The notes below the pieces were generated by a model that worked only from the letters and a program-made list of their open reading frames with translations, was not told the origin of the DNA and made no database searches. Source: Sceloporus undulatus (Eukaryota > Chordata > Lepidosauria > Squamata > Phrynosomatidae). Taken from it: DNA of 64,000 bases. A program made the position numbers and the translations under genes. Where the stretch lies: the NCBI RefSeq assembly GCF_019175285.1, contig NC_056529.1:1846231-1910230 (forward strand), read 5' to 3'. Below are positions 22,801 through 34,800 of this stretch, piece by piece; the first letter of the stretch is position 1, and each line of letters opens with the position of its first letter.

Positions 22801-25800
22801 GCCCGTTGCGCCAGCATGTCGCCGCGCTGCCAGCACAAGCCCATTGTTTCCATTGGGCTTGAGCATAGGCGAAATCGCCTTATGCGGAGGGATCCAGAAC
22901 GGATCCCCGCGTAAGGCGAGACCCACTGTATTTTAAAATATTTGTGTACTGAAACAAAGTTTGGGTACACTGACCCATGAGAAAGCAAAGGTTTCCCATT
23001 TGAGACCTGGTTAGAACTTCCGAATTTTCAGATAAGGGAACCACCTATATGAAATGCACTTTCTGTCCTGAGACGGGGGAAAAGGAAGTATGGGGCACTA
23101 TGGGAGCCCCAAAAAGGCTTGCCACAGTTGATGACCACCGACCATTCCAAAAGCCATAAATGCAGAAATACTAAAGCTCAGAAACATAATTAGCCCATCC
23201 TTGCCTCCACACACATTGAGATTTCTGGGGGCAGGCCGTCCCTACGGTTCAGCCCCACGGTGTCCTGTCTGGATATGTACAACGTGACCAAAAAAAAAAG
23301 AAAAAAGAAAAAGAAAGGCCCATCGCTGAAACAAATACGTTTAAATCTCAAGAATGCAACTGACCCAGCCCTTGCTCCAATATGTCAAGGCCAGGAGGCT
23401 ACAGCTAAGGGCCCATTACATCTCACTGCCAAGTATGCCACAGAAGCCGACCAACCCCTTTCTTTTATTTTGGGACAAGGCACTTGGGGATTGCCTCATG
23501 CTCCAGATTTTTAAAAAGAAGTATTTTAAGAATGTCGGTTGTGACATTTTCTGTTAACTGCAGCAATTTGTCAGCTCAAGCCTTTCACTTCCCTAAATGC
23601 AGACCCATTTAAACTGTTTGGAAGACTGGATGCTAATGCGCAGAAGCTGTGATGGATCAGATGCCTCTGAGGAACAATCCAAGTGGACAGAAACGTGGCT
23701 GGGATGGGATGGGATGGGATGATGCCCCCCTCTCCTCCAGGCACCGCTGGGCACACAGCAAAATGCCCAGGAACCCGCTGCACCCAGCCCCAACCCATTT
23801 CCTGCAGCACAGTCTTATCTCCTATGCCTTTCTAAATGTCAGCATCTTTGTCTCATGCAAGGGGCACCTGGCCAACCTCCGTTGCTGCAGTCATTCTTCA
23901 TGAAAGCGTTCCTTTTCACCAGCCACTAGTAGTATTACCCCCCAGCTCTGCTCTTCTGCCGCAGTTTGAGCAGAAAGCTAGAAAGAAGGGAACAGAGGCA
24001 GGGAGAATGTGTGAAGGCCAATAAAGGACACCATCCCCAAGGGGCACCCAGAAGAAGGTAACTGGCAGGCAGGTGGGAGGTGTGTTCTCTCCAGGGGAAG
24101 AAGTGATTGCAAAACCAGCAAAACTTGGCCAGAGACTCCAATCTGGATGTGGGGAAGACAACAGGAGTGGACAAGAATCAGCCTTGTGGTGTTCAGAACA
24201 GGCCAACGAAAGACAAGGGCCACCTCTCAAATATGGCCTGAAAGGGCAGGTTCATTCTGCCTCTTGCTGCAGAGCAATTAAAAAGGGACCTACGTTTCAA
24301 CACCACAAATGGGATCCCCCCCTCCGATCTACAAGCCAATTGGGGTGGGGCTGTCAAGCTCCCCAAAGCCTCTTATGTAAATGCTGCTGGAAAAGTTGTT
24401 GTGTCCTGCTCAACAAAATGTGCCTCCTCCTCCTCCTCCTCATCACAGCCAAAGTTCATCTCCTTGGTGCTGGGATGCTTTGCCCGTCTTGCCAGGCACC
24501 TGAATTTTCCTCATAAGCCACAGAAGACTGGGGTGCTGGCTCCCCCTTGCACAGAAGTGGGAGCTGTTTTCTGCCCTGCATCATCCAGCTGACCACAGGC
24601 CTGCAGCGAGTGCGGTCTTGCCAAACCAGCTGTTTGTTTGGCTTCTCTAGAAGGGGTTTTTTTTCCTTCATGCAGCAAAGCCTCTAGAAAACCCAAAGGC
24701 CAGGAATGTGCACATCAAAACAAGGACTGCTGGAGAAGGGGCTGCTTCACGGCACCCAGAAAACCTAGGGCCAAAGCCCACGGTGGATAGCCCCTGCCCA
24801 GACTATTATTATTATTAACCTTTATTTATGAAGCGCTGTAAATTTACACAGCGCTGTACAAACTACCCAGCACAGCCTCCCTTTCTGCAAATCCAACCAA
24901 GCCCCGAAAGATGGGGAGGGGGTCATGAAAACAGGGCAACCGGCCAGCACTGTCGTCATGCCCAGCTGAGCCTCTCTGCCCTCTCCCAGGAAGCCCACAG
25001 CTGCCTGGATTCACTGGCATCACACTTTATCAAAGAGCCGGAGGCTTGGCTCTCTCAGCTGGCGTTGCCGACAGCCATGTGTTCTGTTCCACCTGCACCA
25101 GCCCCATGAAGGTGGTGGGAAAAGCACAAGGGGTTCCTCCTCTGCAAGGCCACTTCTCAGGGCCTTGGGGCCTCTGGCCACTGCCCCTCACAGCCTTTGC
25201 CAGGTGATCGTTCAGCCTCTTCCAGACATTCCCAAAGGAAGCCGTCTCCAAAGTGAATGGGACAGAAGATGCCCCACAGTGCAGTGGATAGGAAGGGGCC
25301 AGAAGGAATCCCCAGCTGGGTCCAGAAGCCACAAACAGCAGCAGGACTCCTTGGTCTAGGGTCAGCATGCCGTCCTCCCCACACTGAGTCACCTGGACAG
25401 TCCTTGATGTGACTGCCTTGCAGTCTGGTGTCCACTAAACAAATCAAAAGGTGGTGCCAACTGGAGAAAGCCTCCCATCCGGGTAAATATCCAGCATTTG
25501 ATGGGCCGCCAGCACACAGAGTCCCCAGCCAGCCCCCAGCCTGGGAGAGCCCTGTCCCCAGCTGCACCCCAAGCCTTTGGGAGAGAACGGAAAGGGAAGG
25601 GGCTCATGGAGACCCACACTCCCCCCCAGAACGCAGTGCCTGAAGGGGCTTAGGCTCACCTGATAATGAAGGCTCCCCGCATCTCCAGCAGCTTCCGCTC
25701 GCTGCTGAACCTCTTGAGCAAGTTGATCATGAACTTGTAGAAGTAGGAGTTCATAGTGGGAGTGGAGGGAGAGCACTCCAGGGCCCCCTTGGCACCTGCA

Positions 25801-28800
25801 AGGAGGAGAGGAGGCTGTTACCAGGAGGGCAGGCAGGTGGGCCCCATGTCTCCCTCTGCCCCTCTTCTGCCCCTCGACCCCAAGGAACACACCAGGAGGA
25901 TTAACTTCGCTTAGAGGATCTTATCCTTTCCCTCAGAGTCACCCACAAAAATGACTGGACCACAGGATAAAAGGGGGAATTTTCCCATGGACACAAGCCA
26001 CTGTGTCAAGATGCTTGGAAATATTAATATTTATATTTACTGTATTATTTAATATTACTATTAAATATATGGTGGGGTGGGGGTCTGGATGAATGTGAGA
26101 AAAGTTTCTGGAAGTGGCATGTGGCTCCTGGTCCACCTGCCCCCCTTCAGCAACCTAGAAAAAGCAAAGCCCACTTTGCCTGCTGGACAAAGGGTCAAGG
26201 GAAGGGGTTGGCAGGCCAAGGACCCTGGCATCTTTGCCAACCTCTTCCTCCCACCAGCCCCCTGAGACTGACCCCCACAACGGAGCAAAACCAGGTCAGG
26301 AGGAAAACCCCATGGAGGCAGAGGTATGGAGTCTCCCTGCCCCTTTCTCTGCCGCTCCCTCTTCCCCCATCTCTTCTTCTTCTTCCCACGCATTCATGGC
26401 TCCATGCTTTTAAGGATTTACAAATGGAGGTCAGGCCTAAAAGGAGCAGCTGAGCCACTTGTTTCTCAACAGAAGCCAAGTTTCCTGTCTAAGCATCTGG
26501 GCAAAGGCTGGAAAGGCGATGGGAAAAAGCCCCACACTTAATTCTCAAGGTTAAACCAGGGCCGTTCTCAAAGGAAAGCACCTGCAAGAGCCACACTTGA
26601 CTCCTCTAGAATTATGGGGCAGAGTTTCCCAGAGAGGTACATGGTGCGCCTGTCAGTGTGCATAAATCACAACCTCTCCCACAGCTGCCCTAGTGCATAC
26701 TACTTTTGTTTTTTCTTCCACCTTCAGTCTGCCTCCCAAATTGGGACTGCCATATGAATGGGGAGTAGTGAGTAGAGAGTCAGATTAGGACTAGGGAACT
26801 TGGGTTCAAATCTCACTCTGCTACAAACCTCTCCAGTTATGGAGGACTTTGAGTCAATCTCCCTCTGAGCCTGGATGACTCTAGGAGTCCCACACAGCTG
26901 CATAAGATTAAAGAAGGCCATACGGTTGACCCTTCGTATCCACAGATTCAACCATCCATGGCTTGAAAATGTTCCAATTTCTCTCCCCCCCTCAAAGCAA
27001 ACCTTTATTATGCCATTTTAGATAAAGGACATCATTTTACTACCCCACTGTATACAATGGGACTTGAGCATCCATGGATTCTGGTATCCACAGAGGGTCC
27101 TGGGACCAAACCCCAGCAGATACCAAGGGTCTGATTTATAAGGTTTATTTCCGACAGCACTGGCAACAGGGTGTGATGGCTGGGGGCCGAGTGGCAGATG
27201 GGTCCTGGAGGTGGGCCCCTGCAAACCTGCCTTTTAAGAAATACTAGGGAGGGGGACACAAAAGCAGCACAGCAAAACAACTTCCATATTACTGGTTAAA
27301 GATTCAATATCATGCTAAAACCAGCAACATTTGCTCACTGCCATTAAAAGGAATCATGTCAGTTAGTTGGGGAAATAAGACTTGGGGGAGCTCACTGGCA
27401 TTCGTTTTAATGGTTTACCTACAAAGCTATCTGAAAATGTTTGAGAGACCTATTTTATAGTTGAGAGACCTAAAGCATACACTGCAAAGGTGGGTTAGAA
27501 GGACTGCTTTGAGTTCAGCTTGTGCCCAGAAAGTGGCAAAGGGAATTCTGTGAGCCGCTGAGAGGGTCCATCGGGGGCTTGAAATGCCCAGGGACTCCTC
27601 AAGGAAACCCCAAGGAAGGAAGGGTTGCCTGCGGAGTTACATGCTGGAGAGTATGTCATGCCACCCAACAGCTTGACTAGAGCAGCAGACAGAAAAGACT
27701 GGCAACCCAGACACCTCTTCTGCTAAGAGGTGTCATTGCAGGGTGGTTACCTGGCATCCCTCCCCAAGGCACACAGTTCATAACCTGCAAACTGACAGTG
27801 CCTAATGAATCTGCTCAATTAGCAATGCGGAAGCTGCCGCCAGGAGATCCTCTACGCCTCCCATATCTCCCCGACACCCTGCTTTTGCTTCTTGCGTCTG
27901 ACACAGACGGTGCCTCACCCACTCCAGCACACTGAAAAATGCCAGAATTAAATCTGTTATGCTATTTCTGTAAGCAGGAATACTAGAAAGGCAGGGAGAG
28001 GTGTTAGGGAAATACAACTGAGTAATTACTTCACAGAGATACTTGCGAAGTACAGACTTCGCAGAGACGTAACCCGCCAGATCGGCTGTCAGCACACGCA
28101 TGGCAATACCCAGCGCAACAAACGGGGCAAGCTCAGCTGTTCCTGTCCAGCAGGTGAGCAAGTGGGGACTGTGCGCCATTGTCTCCAGAGGCTCACTCGC
28201 GGCTGCTCCTCCAGAGGTTTCCTGGAAGCAACTATGAGTTCTGACTATTAGTCAAAGCACTGGAGGACTGGTATGTTCTTTCAGAAACCACTGCATTTTC
28301 TTACACCAAACCTATTTGCTAGCTGTGGCAACAAGCCTCCCAACCGAAAAGGAAGGATTGAAAAGATAATGTAGCACTGAGGAGGCCTATCTGGGGAGTC
28401 TGGAGGGTCGGTGCAACACCAAGGCCTAACAGCCCTTGACCATGATTCCCTGAACCATGATCCCCTCTATGGCAAATTCATGCCTATGACCAGCCTCTTC
28501 CAGCGCCTGGTTTCTCCATCCAAGGTGAGGAAACGGTCTCTTTGCACCACCTCCTGGCAGCACCTTCCTGGAAGGCAGGAGCAGAACTAGCACCACGCAG
28601 CACTCTCTGGCTGCTTTCGAGGCAAAGAGGATCCCCCCAGGAAGGGTGCTGAGGGCTACCTGGGGCTCCAGAAGAAGCAGAGGGCCCCATTCCGCCACCA
28701 GACTCTGGGGAAAAGAGCCTTCAAACAGCATCCAAGTTGGAATGCAAACTGCAGTGGGATGAACCATGGCAGTTACTGCAAGGAACTCAGCTGTTAGCCT

Positions 28801-31800
28801 GCCCTGAATTTGCCTGCCTTCACCATTCAGCACATCTCTGGCCCCTGCATGCACACACGCATACCCAAAGCCTATGCTGATGAAGCCACCTTTTCCAAAA
28901 TAATACAGATTTATTTATGCCTATCTCTTTATAACATCTCGCCCAGTATCTCCCATTAAGAACTATGTGGCAGAGCAAGGTGAAAAAAAAGCCTATGCAG
29001 GTGACAGAGTGAGAAAATAAATATTTGCTCCATCTCTTTGGGGGCTCTTCTTCCTGGTCCTTGCCCAGACGTCTCTGGCAAGCTGACCAGAAGTGGCCTC
29101 AGCTCCGTCCCCATTTCCTCAAAAGAACCAGAGGAAAGGCAGATCTGTGTGTGCAGGAAATTGGAAGGAAGGAAGGAAGGAAGGAAGGAAGGAAGGAAGG
29201 AAGGAGCTGTTTAAAGCTTTGCACCCTAATTCTGTCCCTCCTGCCATCATGTTTCCCAAAAGCGAGGGCTACACAAAGGCCTTTGGAGGTGCAGCCCCCA
29301 ACACAGCACTACAAGAGCTCTGTCTGAACAGCTCCACAGACAGACAGTCAACAGAGGGGCTGATGCCAGGGAAGGCAAGGATGCTAAGTGGAACCTCATG
29401 TGCAGAAGAAGTTTTCCAACAAGTTACTACAGGAAGTTTTGCATTTCAGCTTTGTAAATATGATATAAAATAACATCACATGGCAAGTTAAAAATAGACT
29501 CACTCAAAGCACAAAAACAGAACTACATTGAAACAGATGTTAAGATGAAGGTGCCCCACACTTGTTCAATCCCAAAACCGCCTCCTTCCCCCACTTGCTA
29601 GCCATGCAAGCATCCCAGGGGCCACATCATTCCCACTCCTTCTACAAAAGCTAACCAGTGAAGACCAAACCCACTAAGGCCCCAAAGGCCAGAGGCTCTC
29701 AGCCCCATGGCCTGGAATCAAACCTCCAAAAAGGAACCACACCCCAACAACACAACTCCTGCTGGCACATGTTGGCACACGCAGAGCCTCACTAGGGACA
29801 GCTTTTAGTCCTTTGACTGTTCCTTTGACCAGTGTTTTTGAAGCATGGGAGGATCAGCTTTTAGTCCTCTGGAATAGAATTCAGGCCCTGGGCAGAGGCC
29901 GGGTCTCCAGGAAGGCCTCTTGGGCTATGAAGCCCATTGCCCTACACTCTCTTGGATCTGCCGCCAGACCCCCCCCCCAAATGTGCCTCAGCAATCGGCT
30001 GCCTAATGCTCCCAGAGTCTGTCTTGCAGATCAGGTTGGGATTAGCACAAGTGGCTGGCTTTGTGACATCTGCCACCTTCCTGACCTCTCTTTTCCTCCA
30101 AGGAATGTGATTACTTCCTTTAATGGGGCTGGAATAATACAAGAGGGGCACAGGTCACATGTTTAGCAAAGTTGGGCCCCCCCCCCCCGCACATACACAC
30201 AGATTAAAGGTTAAGTAGCTTGAGAGGATGCAACATCTGGGGAGGACCCCACTGTGCCCCCTCCCTGTTAAGGGAGTCTCTCAGGCGATGGTCATAGAGA
30301 CTCCCATCATCTCCCCAGACAGAGGTGGGCATGCCAAGCCCATGCAAGGAAGGGAGGAAGGAAGGAAGGCTCCTTGTTGCTTCTTGGCTTCCTGCTGACT
30401 GGCTTGAAGTCTTGTGAGGGAACATGTGTCAAAGGGATTAGCCCCCCCCATGGATCCCTGGGGCTCCCTGCTCCCCCTCCGGCCGGCCAATGGCCCTCAC
30501 ATGACCAGGCAGCTGATCAGGGGCTCCTCCGTCTCTCCTGGCCAAGCGCTGCAAGATCACAAACTGCCGGACTGCCTCTTTTGGGAGAGGAAAGTCACGG
30601 GTTCGGAGAGGCAAGAGCAGGCCCTTCCCTGGACCCCCTTCAAGGAGCAGCAGCTTCACCACAGGCCTCTTATTGACAAGGTTCTGCAGCTACAAGGATG
30701 AGCTTGAGCAGAGGAAAATCCAAGATGGCCCCGAGAAAGCCTGTCGAGCTTCTTACTGGAATTGCAGAACTAGGGGTGCTCTGAAGACCAACGGCTTTCA
30801 CTATGAACGCTCCAGAGGCCAAAGGGCTGATGGGGAGTCTGGGGCTCTCCAAATACTGTTGGACTACACTTCCCAGCATTCTTCACCACTGGCTCTTCAG
30901 GCTCAGGAGCTGATGGGAGACAGGCTGCACGACCCCCTCCTCTGCTCTCAGTCATCTTTGGCACAACCCTGCTTGGCAAAGACTGGATTATTATCCCTGA
31001 GCTGCTCCCAGTGGGCCAAGAGTACCCTTTAAGGCCACCTAGGAGCCTCCTGGCTGAGGGCAAAGGGAGGCCCAAGGGACCTCGGTGGCCACCGTCCCAA
31101 AAAGCATCAACAGCCTTGCACAGAAAAATTTGCTCTCCAGGCAGACTCTATGGGCCCAGCAGCCAATGTTGCACCAAAGGGGAAAGCACAGAAGACCCTC
31201 CTTTTAAAGTGGCACTCATTCTAGGGAGAAATCACTGCAAAAGCTTTGAGGCAGCAAAAAGAGGCCCAGTGGGAAGACAGCGGCAAGGACTGAAAGGCCC
31301 ACTTCTGCTGCAAGGTGCCACTGTGCATTCTCACGCAGCCAGTTTCTTTAAAAACTCAGTATGAACTGTGGGGAAGAGCAATGCATTCACTGAAACTGAG
31401 GCAGCACCAATCTGCCAGACCTCACCAGGATCCCGGAGGCCTAAGAGAAATAGCTATCCAAGATGAGAAGTTGCAGGTTTTTCAGCTAAGTAAAACCATG
31501 GTGAGACGGTGTATTAAACAAGCCAGAGAATGCTTTCGTTGAGCACAAAGGCTCAGGGGCTTGTCATTAACACTGGCTAATTTTGAGGTGTTTTGCAGCT
31601 AAAATTTCCAAAGGGAAAAGTCCTTCTGAGTAAAAACAGTTGTTGCTGTTATCGTTATTACTACTATTATTAAAATACTAGTGGGGAAGAGGGCAAAACA
31701 AATGGATTCAGGCACCAAAAGCAACAGCTTGGAAAGCTCAGAAAATCCTGTTCGCGGCCAGATTCTGGGAAAGTCCAGGAACAAAATGGCACCAGCCACA

Positions 31801-34800
31801 GCATTCCTTCCCAGAGAAGCACCTTGATTTGGAAAAGGGGATGGATGGGGCACTAACACTCAAAAAACATTTCACAACTAAAGGAAACACACACATTCAG
31901 AGAGAACTCCAGCATTGCCTCTTTCACCGCAGCATGCACCAGGTCTCTTTCTCTTTCTCGGTGCTTTTTTCAACTCGGGAGGAAGACATTACTCCATCAT
32001 CCCATCTCATCCCTCCATTTCCCCGCAAGACATCTGGCAACTGCCACAGTGCTCTCCATTTTGGGTCTGACCCCAGAGGAGCAGAATCCAGAGGCAGTCA
32101 CACATAGGCATGACTCTTCTTCGCCCAAAGCTACAGGCCTCCCACCTACATTGTCCCTCCTCCCAGATGCCTCCCCAAGAACTGCACTGCAATGGGTATG
32201 CTAAAAATCAAGAGAGGAGCTATTTGAGGGATTGGGGCTGGGGCGCATACGCATTTCGACAGCTTCTTTTCACGCTCTCCTGTGACTTGCCTCAAAAGGC
32301 AGAGCCTGGGCTGCAGTCAGAGGGGCCTGACAGCCTTTGTGAGAGAGGCCACAGCTATGAGAGGCTATTTTTAGATAGCGGGAAGGGAAGGGAAAGCCAT
32401 CTGCTCCATCTAAGAGCTCAGCCTCTGCAGAAGCAGACCCCTCCCCACAGACGGAGGGGGATCGCAACACCCAGGAGGGGCGCTGCATTTGGTCCCAGCC
32501 ATTGTGGAGAAGGGGGCCGCCAAGGGCATGGACTCTTCCTCCTCCCAACGACCATGCCGCCAAGGGCATGGATCCACAAGACAGTCGCAGGCATGAGCCT
32601 TGAAGCCGAGTCTGACTAATGGCAACCAAACCTCTTCTGGGGCTTCCATGGCCGAGCAGAAGGGATTCAAACCCTGCTCTCCCAGAAGCCTAGTCCCACA
32701 ATCAAAACCACTACACAACACTAAGTCAGTCAGTCTGCCTGCCTGCCTGCCTATGGAGATTACCGAATTACACTCTTATAGTGCTGCTATCCCACTTTTA
32801 CTGCTCTGGGTGCCTCCTGTTGCATTCTGAGATTTGCAGTTAAGAAAGGGGCACTTAGAAATCTCAGCCAGTGAGCTCTCAGGCTCTTAGAACTACAAAC
32901 CCCAGAATGCAACAGGAGGCAGCCTAAGCCCTAAAAGTGGAATAGCATCATAATAAGAGTTCAGTGCAGTAATCTGTCTGTCTGTCTGTCTATCTATCTT
33001 TCTTTCTTTCTATCTATCTACGAAGGCTTGCCACTGTCTTCCTCCGAGGCTGAGAGAAGGTAGCTTGCCCAGGTACCCTAATAGCGTCAAAGCCTGAGTG
33101 CTGTCTCTTTCTAGGCAACCTCACACACCAAGCAAGTAGAGAATCTGGCCCTAAAGGTGAGATCCTGGCATACAACCACAAACAAAGCCATGAATCTGCC
33201 ACCTCCATAATATGGCAGACTGAACGGCAGCCGGGGCAGGGACCCTTTGAGCCAGAGTCACCTGTCCCTCCGCAAGGAAAGCATCAGAGGTCAGGACCAC
33301 TTGGGACCAGAGAAAAATCGAAGGCAGAAGAGGCCGCTTGGAGTGTTGGATCTTGGCCAGTCGCACAGCCAACGTCAAGGGGACTTACCAGAGGAGCCAG
33401 ACTGGTTAGTTTTTGCTGGAGCCGGAAGGGCCAGCTCCAGTTGCCCCGATCGTACGTTGGGAGTATCGTGGGTCCCCTGGCCTTCCGTCTGCCCGGCCGG
33501 AGAAGATGCAATCTCTGCCAAGACTTCAAGGTCCTTCAAAATAACCTGGAACCGGGAAGAGAGGCAATTGTGGGGCAACTGAGGTCAAGACCACATACGT
33601 GCATTCAGGAGTGCTGGGTTTGTTTAGCAGTGACAAGCCAGGATCCCCAGTTCAGAGAAAACATTGTTTAAAGAACAACCACAATGCCTTCTTAATGTGC
33701 TTAGGGGTATGTGTTTACAACAAGGAGCAAATCAGGAGGGAACAGCTTCAAGCACCAGCCCAAGGCTCATTCACAGTTAGCCAGGATCCTCTCCATCCGG
33801 AGTGACTGCAGCAACTCTCACTGCGGCTAAAGCAGGCAAGCGTGGAAAATATAACAAATACTGGCAAAAAACACAGTGCACCAGAACAGCAACCAAAACA
33901 CTTGGTTCAGAGCCATGGAAGTTATACCTTTTAGATGGAAATTACCATAGTTTATTGGCCAGAGAGGCACCACTGCATACAGAATATGAGAAAAGCTTAT
34001 TCACAGGAAGCTTGATTCAAATCAAAAATTGAAACCAGTCTTCCTTGCTGATTCAAATCTATCCCTCTGTGGCCAAACCAGGCTGTATTACGGGGCAAGC
34101 ACAAAGTGTACAAAGTCCATTCTCAAAGTGACAGCTTGATCAGAACAGGCGAAGAAACTTGGTACCCTGTAGTTGGTATTCATTGTGCTGTATCATTTAT
34201 TTAAAATAATACAGTGGTACCCCGGGATACGAAATACCCACGTTACGAAATTTCCGGGATACGAAAAAATCCCATAGGAAATAACTGTTCCGGGTTACGA
34301 AGGTTTTTTCGGGTTACGAAAAAAATTTTGGTGCTTTTCGGCGCTATTTCACACGAAATCGCGGCTTTTCCCCATTAGTGCCTATGGCATTTCGGCTTGC
34401 GAATGCTTTTCGGGTTACGAAAGCGGCGGCGGAACGAATTAATTTCGTAACCCGAGGGAGCACTGTAATTTATGTAATCTGAATCTGTAAGGCAAATATT
34501 AAACATCCACATCTCTTAGAACTGATATACAATGAATTAAAGCAGCATTTTTATTTTTTAAAAAGCAAAAAAATATTGATCACGGTATTTATGCTAATTA
34601 TGAAAGGACACCACTGTTAAACCAGAGTAAGTCATTCTTCTCCATGACTAAGGGCTGACATGGGTTTCTTAAAAACAAGGGATCTCAGCAGACTACAAGC
34701 TAAACATGAGTCAACAGCATGATGTGCAATCGGTCTGGGTGGGTATATGGCTGACCAAATCAGTGACCATCCAGACGTTCTGGACTCTGGCTTCCAGAAG

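Larger units (their letters stand above)
17798..25659 (-). other. VAC14 intron 14
   Basis: This is the longest VAC14 intron (7.9 kb). It contains (CT)n 19381-19403, (GAAA)n 19778-19812, a candidate conserved block 20560-21140, an inverted repeat pair (21986-22391 and 24509-24976), a MITE (22690-22928), an A-rich run (23288-23318) and (GGGAT)n 23699-23721. No exon was recognised. Confidence 0.75.
25796..33388 (-). other. VAC14 intron 13
   Basis: The intron is 7.6 kb. It contains a SINE fragment (26765-26890), a Tigger-like MITE (26923-27136), a candidate conserved block (27790-28260), (GGAA)n 29163-29205, a foldback fragment (30850-30915), a SINE (32590-32722), (GCCT)n, a foldback MITE (32765-32977), a TCTG/TCTA/TCTT run and another SINE fragment (33018-33110). 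Confidence 0.75.

Noticed and set aside
29163-29205. CRISPR-like or other ordered repeat arrays at the GGAA runs
   Set aside because: Simple microsatellites without spacers, in a vertebrate genome.
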